A DNA stretch of 64,000 nucleotides from Anaeramoeba flamelloides. Its lineage: Eukaryota; Metamonada; Anaeramoebidae. Made by a program: the position numbers and the translations under genes. The notes beneath the pieces are model-generated. The model was not told the origin of the DNA, did no database searches, and saw only the letters and a program-made list of their open reading frames with translations. Position 1 is the stretch's first letter. The number at the start of each line of letters is the position of its first letter. The DNA lies in the NCBI GenBank assembly GCA_027625915.1, contig JANTQA010000047.1, positions 1,178,001 through 1,242,000 of the forward strand, given 5' to 3'. Below, piece by piece: positions 44,775 through 56,693 of the stretch.

Positions 44775-45135
44775 TATTGATGAATTGTAAATTACACTCT
44801 AGATTTCCTTATAACTAAATCTCCTTTCCAAAATTTAGCTTGGAATTATAGATACATGGTTATTAATTAATTGGAAAATAATTTCAAACCATCTTGGTTT
44901 AAAATTAGCGCTTTGGGATTCATTTCTTTTAATTTGTTTAGAAATGTTAATCTATCATTTTCATAGGAAGAACATTTCTATAAAAAAATGATCAATATTT
45001 TTTATTATTTCTTTTGATTAATTTTTTAAACACAAAGAACAAAATTTATCTGAATTTTTATTTATTACAGAGCGAAATATATTTAAGCAGTTAGTATATG
45101 CTCTGATTTTTAGAATGGTTGAACTCGTTGGATAA
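44775..45135 (-). mobile_element. LINE 3' fragment, minus strand
   Basis: On the minus strand a C-terminal motif of non-LTR elements is recognisable: CSSYENDRLTFLNKLKEMNP (about 44930-44990), preceded by a Cys-containing piece (FVLCV). The family end (GGAAATCTAGAGTGTAATTTAC) is also present at 22690-22745. Broken and 5' truncated. It differs in sequence from the plus-strand LINE copies of this window. Confidence 0.55.
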
Positions 45136-45184
45136 ATTTACAAAATTTTTTAAATAGATAAAAAAGATATTTTTTTGATTATAG

Positions 45185-45330
45185 GCTAGTATCCAGCCAA
45201 AGCAGACTGGTTGTAATAGAGAAATTACACATATTTTAAGGGTTATAACGAATATTGAAAGAAAGGTATTTAATTCAAACTAAAATGTGATAATTTTCAT
45301 TATGTGTCCAGATGTATGGAATTAAAAAAT
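45185..45330. repeat. Fragment of the CAGTCAAAG MITE family
   Basis: CCAGCCAAAGCAGACTGGTTGTAAT and AAATTACACATATTTTAAGGG match the left 90 bases of the elements at 15516 and 19063. The right end was not found nearby. Confidence 0.5.
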
Positions 45331-45788
45331 TTATTTGACCCAGTCTATCTTTGACATAGAAATAAGAATTTGGTTAATTTCAAATCTGAGACAAATATAG
45401 GTAGTTCTTTATTTGATTGCAAAATAAAATAATTCTTTTCGTGTAATTTTATGAATAAATTATCAAGAGCATAACCTAAATCTTTTATTGATTATTTTAC
45501 TTTTAATTTATGACATTAAGTAACAAATTTTTAGAATTCAAACAAGTTAATTTTTTTTCAATGGTATCTATTTTCAATATATAATACATCCCAATTAATT
45601 ATTTTCATTTTTTTTATCCTTGATCAAAAACATAACAAAACATAGCCAAATTATTTCTTTGTATAAATACACGTCAATTAAATCAAAAAAATTGGGATAC
45701 AGCAATGGGTAAAATTTTGAGAATTCAATGTCAAGTGAAAATTTTAAATAAAAAAAGATGTCTTAATTTTCATTTAGCTAATTAATTC

Positions 45789-45819
<31 letters not shown>

Positions 45820-46640
45820 TATTTAATATTGTAGTAAAAATCACAATTTTTATCAAAAAAACAGTCTGACAGTTTTCAAAGATTAAAAGTTTGACTATTT
45901 GTAGAAAAATAAATTGATCAAAACTTTCATTCACCTTCCCAAAACAATGCTGAAATATCTGTGGAACATCTTACTTGGTATAGATATTAAAAGAGTTGAT
46001 ATTTTGATTTCACCTTTTTGAAATGATCTTTAATTTTTTATTTGAATTCTATGGGTTTTGTTTTATATTTCTTCTAAAATGTCGAATGAAGTTTTTTTTT
46101 CAATTTATTTTTAAATTAAAAGTCTGCTTTACAAAGATCTTTCAAATATTTTTAGGAAAGCTGAATTAAATTTGTGATCATTTTTTTTATAAAACAACAG
46201 TAATATCACAATTTGAACAATAGGAAATGTAAAAATTTTAGGAAATTGATAAATAGTATTTTTTCATTTTCTGTCTGCCATTTTCCAAGAATATTAGATC
46301 AACAAAAAGGATTTTTTCTGAATTGTTTTCAATTCTAAGTACTGAATTTTCAAACAACCTAATCTCAAAACTTGTTTGTGAATAACCTTTTTCTTTTTAT
46401 CGTATTTATTATAACATCGGAAAAACAATGACGAAAGTTAAACTGTGATAATGGAAAAAGGCTTGGAATTTTAGAAGCTTCTATTTGAGAAAATTTTCAA
46501 AAAAAAAAAACTTTTGAAATTGCATCACTCAAGAATATTCAGAGCTGAAAAATAATTGAAACGAAAATTTGAACCCTTGAATTCTCAAGCTTTTATATTG
46601 TGCAGTTGTTAAAGTAACAACGTAGGAAATTTATTTAATC
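45331..46640. other. AT-rich region without supported genes
   Basis: A 27-base A run lies at about 45794-45820. Nothing coding or repeated was recognised. Confidence 0.3.
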
Positions 46641-46649
46641 CATCTTTCA

Positions 46650-47060
46650 AAAAAAAAAAAAAAAGCCTGTACTTTTTTTGATAGAAGACCTAGAAACATT
46701 AAATGATCAAACAAACTAGCCATAAAAAATAAGTCAATCTGATGTTGATTTCTTAAAGTTCTATTATTAAAGAAGAAATTCTAAAAAGTCAAGGATCAAA
46801 TGTGAATTTTCTTAAAATAATAGAGTAAAATTTTTGAGAATTTTAATCATAAAAAAAAACAAAAAAATTCATGAAAAATGGAGAAAATTACGAAAAATTT
46901 TGACCAAATTCTATTCATAATTGAAATTTTACTTCAAAAATCAACGAGTTTACCTTCAAAAAAGATTTGAAATTAGGTATACTACTTGCTGTGTTTGTAT
47001 TGGGTTGTGAATTGGTTGTTGAACTGGAAAAAGAAGAAAAAAAAAGAAAAAGGGTTTTAA
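46650..47060. repeat. Family E fragment E5
   Basis: Matches 55640-55990 and 39900-40170: GTTCTATTATTAAAGAAG, GGATCAAATGTGAA, AAATTAGGTATAC and GGGTTGTGAATTGGTTGTTG. The plus-strand frame at 55699-55929 has a degenerate counterpart here, which suggests a coding ancestor. Confidence 0.55.
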
Positions 47061-49074
47061 TTTGAAATGTGTTTATTATTTGGGCAAAAGTTTTTTTTGA
47101 TCACATTACGATATTTTTTTTTCTCACTTCCAAAACAAATAAAAGGAAATTAAAACATTTAACTTCAAAAAGTTCTTTAGTACCCTTTTTTGAATGGTAA
47201 AATGCTGATCAAGTTATTAGTTTTTGGAAAACAATATTCAAAATAGTAAATGACACATTGACAAATGTTAAACTTTTTGAAACCCCAATTACCACTATTT
47301 TTGAAGAATTCAATTTACAACAGTTGAACAACGGAAGAATTCTTGTGTTTGTTTGTCTTTGATTTTAAAAAAAAACAGAAAACTCAAAATTCGACATTTC
47401 CAAATTTCATCGTTAAAAAAAATGAATAAGTGTTTGTTGTGTTTCAGTTACGAAGCACAGAAAGTAATTACTAAAAGTCGGAAAAAGTTTCAAGTAAACT
47501 CATAAAAAATCCAAAAGAGAACAATATTTAGAACACTTTTTTCAAATTTAGTTGTTAGAACTTTTTGGAAAACTTGTTAATTCAAATTTTAATTTTGAAC
47601 TATTGTCGAAAAAGCCTATTTCAAAATTATCAATTGAAGAGTTCAAAAAAAAAAAAAAAAAAAAATAAGAGTTGGATAATGATTTTTCTAACTTTTTTTG
47701 CAAACTTTTTAAAAATAACCACTTGTTGAATCTAATCCCATTATTTTTTCAAATTAGTATTGAATAAACCTCAACTGTTAAGATCGGGTTTTGATACAAT
47801 TCCAAAAAAGAGAAAAAAAAAAGTCGAAAGTATTTTTGTTTTCAGTTTTTCTAATTTGCTCCAATATCAAAAGTTTCCTTTTCGTTTTCATTTGGGGTTG
47901 TTTTTAAAACTTTTAACTTGCCTTTTACCAAAATCTTGGATTAAAAATCCAAAAACAAATTAATACCGTTTGAAAAAGTTCTAAAAAAGGTTTTAACCGT
48001 AAAACTTCAAACTATATAATTTGACCAATTTTAAATCATTTGGGTAACTGTTTAAAAAACTTTTTGAACATTAATGTAGAAAATAGTTGTTTGTTATTTT
48101 TAAGTATTATTTTGCGAATCACAAAAGTTTTGCTTTCTTGATCCGGGTCATTGAAGGTGTCGATTGTTCTTTCGTTTGAGTAACGAAAATAAATTAAAAA
48201 AGAAAAGTTGAAAAAAAAAGCGAAAATTAAACAAAAATATTACTTTTTAATAATGAGAAAGTGAAAATAAATAAAAAGAAAGAAAAATCTTAAAATTAAG
48301 AAAAGATCGATAGTTATGAATTCAAAAACAATTTCAAAAACAATTTCATGGCAAAACCAATCAACCAATTTCATTTCAAAATCGTTTTTTAAAAAAGATT
48401 TTTACTTTTTTTTTTTTTTAAAAAAAAAAAGAGACTTTGCCTTTAGATTTTTTGACTTTCATAAAATAAAGTTGAAGTCTCTCCAAGAAGGACAATTTTA
48501 AATTTTCAAAATTTATTAAAAAATTAAGATTTGATCACTCAAACAAAACTTTTCGATGTATACTGATGGAAAGTGAAAATCAATTCAATATTAAATGGAT
48601 TTTCGGAATTTAACATTTAACAAATTACCAAAAAATTATAGGAAAACAGATTTCATTTTTGAAAAAGTAAAATTTTTGTGAATGAAAAAGATAATATTTG
48701 AAATTTCAAACAAACCAAACGAAATCGATTGAAAACAGCAAAACTCTACTAAAATCAAAAAATAAATTCAAATAAAAATAATGTAGTTGAGTCATAAAAA
48801 AATTTAAAGTTAGAAAAAGTGTTTTTAAAAAAATCAAAAATGCATGCAAAGTTTTGTAAAAAAATTAACAATGATTAATTTTACAAGAGCAAATTTCGTT
48901 TTGTGAAAAAAATAACTTGTGGTTCAATTAATTTGGTCTTATTGGAGAGGAAAAAACAACAAAAAATACAAATGAAAAAATAAAAAGGAAAAAGGAAAAA
49001 GGAAACAAGATCTAAGAACCAAAAAAAGGTTTGGACAAAAAAAAAAGCTCTAAAGGCGTGTCTAACAAGAAAAA
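47061..49074. other. AT-rich region, possible unrecognised exons
   Basis: No gene can be fixed. On the minus strand about 47850-47940 reads PKILVKGKLKVLKTTPNENE, which has protein-like composition and could be a downstream exon of the UBA-like gene, but no clean splice sites were found. Confidence 0.3.
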
Positions 49075-49137
49075 TTAGAAACAAGATTCGTCAAAAAGAA
49101 AGAAAAAGTAAAAAAAAAAAGAAAGATGTTCACAAAC

Positions 49138-49575
49138 CTTAAAATCCCAATCGGCTAGTGACAAAAAAATGATAGACTCTGTAATATTGCTATTTGTGAT
49201 GCCCATATAGCGGTTGATCATTTCATGCTTTTCATTGGTCAAAGGCTGGAGTTCGGGAATAATTCGGTTTTGTGTTGAACTGTTCTCATAAAAGAGACTT
49301 TGTCTTCCCTTTTCTTGGAATTGTTGGATTTTTCTGATTGTGTCAAACCCTTGCTTGTCGTAGCCATTAAGATCATTTTTTTGATGACCTTTCCCTTTCC
49401 CTTTCTCTTTCTCTTTCTCTATCTCTGTAAGTTTGTCCTGGTTATATTGTTTGTTATTCTCTTTGGTAATAATTTGTTGTTCTTGGGTTGTATGGAAATC
49501 ACTCACATGGTTTAAATATTGTTTCACAGAATTTAAGGTGTTCATGTTTTGGAGAGGGTTGTTCTCAAATTTTTG
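49138..49575 (-). CDS. Internal exon with a UBA-like domain (p47/UBX-type N-terminus)
   Basis: A 146-codon exon: acceptor TTTTTGATAG before CAAAAATTTGAG at 49575, donor AAG|GTTTGTGAAC at 49138/49137, phase 0 at both ends. It starts QKFENNPLQNMNTLNSVKQY, has a Lys/Glu/Gly stretch (EIEKEKEKGKGKGH), and ends with HEMINRYMGITNSNITESII and FLSLADWDFK. That ending resembles the UBA-like helix bundle at the N-terminus of p47/NSFL1C- and FAF-type UBX proteins, which bind ubiquitin and recruit the p97 ATPase. If so, the rest of the gene, with a UBX or UAS domain, should lie at lower coordinates; it was not recognised. The Met at 49543-49545 could be an alternative start. Confidence 0.5.
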
Positions 49576-52500
49576 CTATCAAAAAAAAAATCTAAATTAA
49601 AAAAAAAACTCGCAAAAGTGAAAAATAAAAAATAGATATTTTGAAGGAAATGTTTTGTAATTTCCAGGAAAACTCTTCAAACTCCTTATTTCTTTTTGTT
49701 AAGTTTCTTTCTTGCTGTTAACTGATTTTCGAATTATTTAATTCTTTATGAAAACAGTAAAAAACCCTTTAAACTGAAAAATATGAATTAATAGTAAGAG
49801 TAGGTGCGTTTTTTAGAGAAGAACAGTGGTTGAAATAAAAATTTCGTTTTTTTGTGAAAAACTTTTAGAATTTTTTGTTTTCGATAACTTTTTTTCTTTT
49901 TAAGGAATTTTTAATTATGAATTTTCTGAAAAAAAGCGAGCTAGTCGTTTTACTAAAGTCGCAATTATCAAAGTCTGTGAGAAGGGGCTTTAGAATTAGA
50001 ACTGGTGACAGATCACTTAAAGTTTGTTAATTGTACAACAGATCCATTCAAGCGATTTTTGTCACACTTTTTTTCAAATTATTGTCTTGTATTCTTTTTT
50101 CTATTTAAGAAAAAATTAAAATAATATTTCTAAAGGAAAAATTATAGATCCCAAAGAATGTACCCCATAGTGTTTAAACCAACAGACTTCAAAAATCAGA
50201 AAAGGTTACACTTTTTTCACTTTTACCAACAATTCAAAAAATTTACAAAGCAAAAAATCAAAATTTCCCTCAAACTTTATTGAAGTTGATTTGGATTAAA
50301 ACAATTCTTTAGAATTTAAGAACTGTTTTAATATTGTAGTCGTTGAGTTGTTGTTTTCGTATTTTATTAACATACTCTTAATTTCAAATGGGGAAAAATT
50401 TTGATTTTATTCTCATTTAAAAGCTTTTTTTTTATCGAATAAATTCTTCCATATTTGTTGTCCACTTTTCATTCTTAGAATCTCTCTTTTCGAAAACATT
50501 CAAACCAAAGGTTAATTAAGATCTCTCATAGAAATTCCTGGGTATTTTATTATTTGCACTATTAGGTTAATTAGCAACAAATAGACAATTTTGATACCTT
50601 TATACTTTTAATATTTGGTGACTATGTTTTTTTTTTTGAAACTAATTGGTTTGATGAACTCAAGGTAAAGACAACAAAACACAACAAAAAGCATGAGTTC
50701 GAAATTTGGAATTTTTTGATTCGTTTACTTTTTATTCAGTTTTTGTGATAATTTTACATAAAGTGACACTTTTTGATTTAACTTTTGGTTTGAAAATTAA
50801 GTTGTTTTTGGAAAACAAAGTTGCTGGAAAACCTTTGAGATTTTGAAACAATAATTCTAGAGTGTGGATGAGATTTATTGAATTTAAGTCAAAAAGTAAT
50901 TTTTTTCCTTTTCAAACTCTTTAATCCTTTTGATGAAAAAAGTACTGTCAAGAAAACAGAAAAAAAAAAGTAAAGAGTTTTGGGGTAAATTTTTAATAAT
51001 TTGGTTTTTATGAAGGGGGGGATTTTTAGGTAAGAGTCAAACTTTTGAGAAATTTCGGAATTTTTCTTTTCATAACTTTTTTATCCCTATTTTTATTTTA
51101 ATAAAAGGTAAAAATAATGTTTTTTGAAAAATTGTTGACGTTTTCAATTGATCACAGTTTTTCGAATTCTTTTGTTCTTTAAAACAAAGTCATTTCTGAA
51201 AAATTACTATTCAAAATAGAATATTTCTTTTTCATTTTAGTTTTCGCTTTTCGCAATTTTCAAACTTGATAATTTATGTCTATAAAGAGACTCGATTTTA
51301 AATCTCGAATTTCGCATTATTAAAATGCAGTGAAGCAAATATATAACTTATCCAAATGAATATCATTCTCAAAAAGAAATCTACATAAGATCCAAAAAGT
51401 TGTAAATAAATGTTTGTCAATAAAAAACGAATTTTTGTTTATTTGTCACCTTTATTTTCCAAAACAACTCTATCAAAACAAAATGATCTAGTTTTTCTCA
51501 AATGAAGAACGACAATCATACTTGAACACTTCAACATCAGTATTCCAAATAAAATCAAAAAGATCAACGAGACAAGAGTTTATTAAATAAAATAATCAGT
51601 TGAAAAAAGAAAGCTTTTTGTGTTTTTTGAATCCCACCTCCAATTAAAAAAATATAGGATAGTCGATCAGTTCCTATTCAAGTTCATTTGAAAAATTTTT
51701 TTTCAATATTCTTCAAATAAACCAAATAACAATGAGAACCATTAAATTTGGCAACACAGTTACACTCTCAACTTAACTACGCTATTTTTAATGGTTGAAA
51801 TTTTCCTAATATTTTTTTTCACTCATAAATTTTGAAATATATTCTCTGTTACCTTACTAAAAAAATAATAAAAATTTTCAATATTATTCTAGAGTCATAA
51901 ACGACTCGTCTTTGGATTTTTTTGAGTTTAAAACCAAAATTTGGTCAAATCCCTAAAAAAAGTCTGATTTAAAAAACACCAATAGCGAAGAGGGAATAGA
52001 GTCAATGAAGTTGTGGTCCATGTTAAGGAACCGACGAAAAAAAATTTTTGCCACACTTTTTATAAATAACTTATTTTTTTTATTTTTTTTTCCTTAAATA
52101 GAGATTTCGAAAAAATTTCAAGTGAAAGGTAGGATAAAAAAAAATTATTGAAATATAGATATTCTTTTAAAGAGCATTATTAATACCCTCTACCCACCTA
52201 AAACCCCAACTTTTGATTATAGGATTACTTCAAAGTCTGAAAAATATTTTTATTATTCACTTGTAATAATAAATAGTCCAACTTTACCCACCAGATTATT
52301 TATTTGGTAATTTATTGATAAATACCCCAAGATTATTATTATATTTTTACTAGATTTTTTTTTTTTTTTTTTGTTAAAATAGATCTACAGATTTTGTGCT
52401 TATTTACATATATTTAGAAACCCGAGAGAAAATGAATAAAATCAGCATTTATTTAGGTATTTTATTTTTTGACAATTTAGCAAAATAGTGATTTATTTAT

Positions 52501-53100
52501 ATTCATGGCAAACGAATACCAATTTAGTTAGTTCATAAAATTATAAATTTTAAAACCGAATTAGAACCCCCCACTTTGAATATCACTTTTCATTACTTTT
52601 TCACAATTTTAAACTAATTGAGTAAAAAACGGTATTGTACCAATTTGCTTTGTTTTTTAGAAAACCACACCTTTTTTTTCATTATCAAAATTAAAAAAAA
52701 ATTTACTATTAATTTTCAAAATTCTAGAAAAAAAAACCATTAGATTTTACAAAATTCAAATTGTATAAAATAAACAAAGATTATACCCCGTTTCTTTTAA
52801 ATTATGGAAAAATACCCTTTTTTTTTTTTTGATTCAAATCAAAAGAATATTTCTCAAACTTTATGTTTATTACCGAATTTAAAAAAAAGTACCATTATAT
52901 TTCATTGAGTTTTATTCCCATTTGTAAAATCAATAACTTTTATAGATAAATTAGAACAACCCAAAAAAACCACTTTTAAAATTTCAAGAATTTTATAAAA
53001 ATGGGAAAAATATATGATTTTTTATGACTATTTTTATTAAGGAAAGCATCATTAGGTTTTTTACACTAACTTTAATAAAAAGAAAATTTAAAAAATTTCC
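49576..53100. other. Gene-poor AT-rich region
   Basis: No gene or RNA can be supported in 3.5 kb. Short G+C-richer patches (about 49975-50020 and 51975-52030) might be exon or UTR remnants but have no consistent frame. Confidence 0.35.
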
Positions 53101-53104
53101 CGAT

Positions 53105-53345
53105 AATTTCAAAAATTAAAAAAAAAAAAAAATAGACACTCTACAGCACCCCACCACCCCACGATAAATGTATCATAGTTATCCCTTAAGGGAATTATCA
53201 ACTTGTATAAAAATTCATTATTTGTATGGAGTCTTGTCAAAATCATATTTATTTTTTTTAATTTCAGAAATAAAGCGACAATTTCATAACTTTTCTTTTC
53301 ATTTCTCAAAATAAAAAAAAAGATAAATTTGACTTTCCAGAATGT
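53105..53345. repeat. Worn hairpin of the CCTAACGGC-associated family
   Basis: ACACTCTACAGCACC at 53137 resembles the AGAGTGCC motif of the other hairpin arrays. At 53250-53330 an inverted repeat ATTTCAGAAATAAAGCGAC..., loop, ...TTTTCATTTCTCAAAAT follows. It is degenerate. Confidence 0.45.
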
Positions 53346-53604
53346 GAAAGAATAGAGGAGAAGAATTAACATATACCCACCTTTGTAAAATTTTAGAAAA
53401 CTTCACTAAAATATAGTTAGCACTGTATCACAATTACTTTCTACTAGAATTACCCTATCCGAGTAAGATACTAAACTAGAATTCAAAAACATTGACTAAC
53501 TTTATAATATTAATAGAAGTTGTTTTGAGGGTTTATTTCAGTATTCTCATCAAAAAAATATTTTCAAATTTTTGGATCAAAATCATTTTTCTCATTTTTT
53601 CTAA

Positions 53605-53637
<33 letters not shown>

Positions 53638-54059
53638 AGACTAAAGATCCCATGAAAAAAAAAAAAAAAAATCTTTAAAAAGACCAATAATCACATATAA
53701 AATTGAGCATGATGTGATTTCTTTTAACTGAATTTAATTTTTAGTAAATAATATTCTTGTAAATTTTTTTATTAGTCAACGCAGAGTAATAAAAAATCCT
53801 AGTGCTCATTTTAAAAATCATTACTCACCCTTTTTCAAGTTTTTGTATATATATATATATATATATTTCTTTTTTAAATCTCAGATTTTTAGAGATTTAG
53901 AATAATTTAAAAATCAATTAAAAATCAGATTTAATTATTTGAGCTTCTAAAATACTAAAGAATTTTTTTTTGATATTTATTATTTCAGATGAATCACAAT
54001 TTTTGAAATTATGTTTAGATACCCAAATTTAAACTAGATTACTAAAATTTGGATACAGT
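53346..54059. other. AT-rich region without supported genes
   Basis: (TA)n microsatellite at about 53846-53868 and a T run of about 20 bases near 53610. Nothing coding. Confidence 0.35.
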
Positions 54060-55625
54060 TTAAACAACGAAAAGAACATCATTACTGTACTTTAAATTCA
54101 ATTTGGAAAGAATTTTGATTTTACAAACTATTTCATTTTTTATATTTTGTGTTTTTTTTGTTTTCATTTCCTTTTTTGTAGTTACGTAATCTGTTTCGTT
54201 AGATTGTGAACTTTTTTTCGATACTTGATAGAATGTTAGTATTGATTTTTTTAAATTGGAAAATAACATAAAATTGGTTGATGGTATCTTATCATTTGAT
54301 CTATCAACAATTGTTGGTGAAATTTCAACAAATTTACCCATATATTTTTTGTTCCACTGGTTTCATTATTTTGGACACACCAATTTTTGTTTTTGAGTTT
54401 TATATTTATTTCTTTTATTTGGATTAAAATGGTTACTTATTAAAACATTAATATTGTGTTCCTTAAATGTTGTTTTATATTAGGTTTGTAAAAATACAAT
54501 AGATTGGTTTTTTTTTTTTTTTGCTTATTTTTGATTTTGGGTCTGTCCAAATTTTTGGAATGGGGTTTATAAAAACTATTTTTTCAGTTAAAAGTGACCA
54601 GATTTATTGAAGAAATAAAACATATATTGATGAATTTACAGCAAATCAAGAACAATATTTTGAGTATTTTTAAAAACTTGAATTATTTTTATAAAACATA
54701 ATCATTCCCAACTTAATGGATTAGCCTCTAAAAAAAAAGAAATATAATATTATTGTATATTGTTATTATTACTTATACTCTGCCAGCACACCATGGCTCA
54801 AATGTCTCTTAAAATTCTATTTGTATTGGAATAATATTTACTGAACTCATCAATTAAAAATAATCTTTATATAAGTTAAATTTCCATCAATCTGAGAAAA
54901 AAATATACATTCCCCCTCAAATTTAAAGGTTGAGTTTTCAATATCCAGACTCCAAAGTTGCAAAATATCCTTCTTATTTTTATAGTGATATGTAGATTAA
55001 TTTTTAAAAAATCCATTTTTTTTTTTAAAATCAAATAATTATTGTTATCCAAATAAAACATGTTGAAAATTTTAATCCAGTTTTAAAACAAAAAGCGTTT
55101 TTTATTATAATAGACTTATAAAACCCATTCCAAAAATTCGGATACACCCAAAATCAAAAATAAGCAAAAAAAAAAACACCCAATTTATTATATTGTTCCA
55201 AACCTAATACAATACCACATTTAAGTTACATAGTATTAATGTTTTAATAAGTAACCATTTTAATCCAAATAAAAGAAACAAATATAAAACTCAAAAATAA
55301 AAATTGATGTGACAAAAATAATGAAAAGAACGAGAACAAAAAATTGTATTAGTCAATTTGTTGAAATTTCAAAAGAATTTTTGATCGGCTAAATGATAAG
55401 ATACCATCAACCAATTTTATATTATTTTTCAATTAAAAAAACTCAACACTAACCTCCTATCAACTATTGAAAAAAAATTCCAGATCTAATCAAACAGATT
55501 ACGTCACTGGAAAAAAGGAAATGAAAACAAAACAAAAAAGACAAAAAATGAAATTGTTTGTAAAATCAAAATTTTTTCTATATTGAATGTAAAGTGTGGT
55601 ATTGTTATTCTTTCAACCCTTTAAA
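54060..55625. repeat. Family E copies in inverted orientation (foldback of about 1.57 kb)
   Basis: 54060-54580 and 55105-55625 are imperfect reverse complements (TTTTGATTTTGGGT and ACCCAAAATCAAAA; ATTCCAAAAATTCGG and the mirror). Both contain the family E segment with KFVEI, KIPSTNF and SNETDYVTTKKEMKTKK on the coding strand. The left copy keeps a 93-codon open frame on the minus strand (54060-54341), the best preserved protein fragment of the family: MGKFVEISPTIVDRSNDKIP and onward. No known domain is recognised. Confidence 0.6.
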
Positions 55626-56130
55626 GTATGTCTAAAATTTTGGAATATAGTTTACATTAATCGATCAAAGAAACCAATAATAAAAACTTATTAAATATGT
55701 GAATGGTTTCTTAAAGATCTATCATTCAAAAAAAAATCCTAAAAATAAAGGATCAAATTGGAACATTTATATCAAAAAAATAATATATTTTAAAGAATTT
55801 TTATCTTCCAAACAAAAAAACAAAAAATTTCAAAAAAATATTAGTATTATGAAAAAATTTGAAAAAATTACATTCCTAATTTTAAATTTACTGAAAATAT
55901 CAAAGGATTTACTTTCAAAATTGATTTGAACTTAGGTATACTGTTGGGTAGTGAATTGGATGTTGTCTTGGAACAAGAAGAAAAAAAAGTACTGAGAATA
56001 TTTTGAAACACCCTTTTATATTCGTTGTGTGTACAGTATTTTGATCACTGTAAAGAATAGCTTTATTTAACAAATTATTTCCACAACTTGGGAATACATT
56101 GATTTTACAATTATTCTTATAAGAAGGAAA
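55626..56130. repeat. Family E fragment following the foldback
   Basis: Matches 46650-47060 and 39900-40170, including GTATACTGTTGGGTAGTG. The plus-strand frame 55699-55929 (KKNPKNKGSNWNIYIKKIIY...) is protein-like and recurs, broken, in the other two copies. Confidence 0.5.
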
Positions 56131-56693
56131 CAAAACTAATCTTTGGGGTTTTGTGTTGATGATTCTTGAGTGAATCTTTGTAATAAAAAAATTGAAAAAA
56201 AGTCACCTTTCGAAGTTCAAAATATGATTTACTAAATACCAGAAATCTATTATTTTATGTTTATATTTTTAGATTTGGATGGGAATTAAAAAAAATTTCC
56301 AAAAATGAAAATTTTTTAATCGGAATCATTTAGTAAAAAATGTGTAATCTTTTATTGTTCAATAATATTTATAATAGATTTTTTGGAATCACAGAAACTA
56401 TTTCAGCCAGAGGGTATGAATATTACTTATACCCAATTACAATATACATTGATTATCAAGAAATCTATGGGGATTTTAATCCCTTAAAATTATTTGTATG
56501 AAAATTCGAAAAACAAAATTTTCTTTATTTTTGTTTTCAATTAAATTCTTTTTTGCTTTGAACAGTAAAGAATCATCAAAAATTGTCTAAAATTCCGTTA
56601 ATTTCAATTAAAATTCATTTTGTGGTCAGAGTGATCCATTAAAAAGAATTGTAAAAAGTAAAGGATTGATAAATCATTTTTGCTATTATTTTT
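56131..56693. promoter_or_regulatory. 5' flank of the RhoGEF gene
   Basis: AT-rich sequence upstream of the ATG at 56694, with no in-frame extension. No specific promoter element can be pointed out. Confidence 0.3.
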
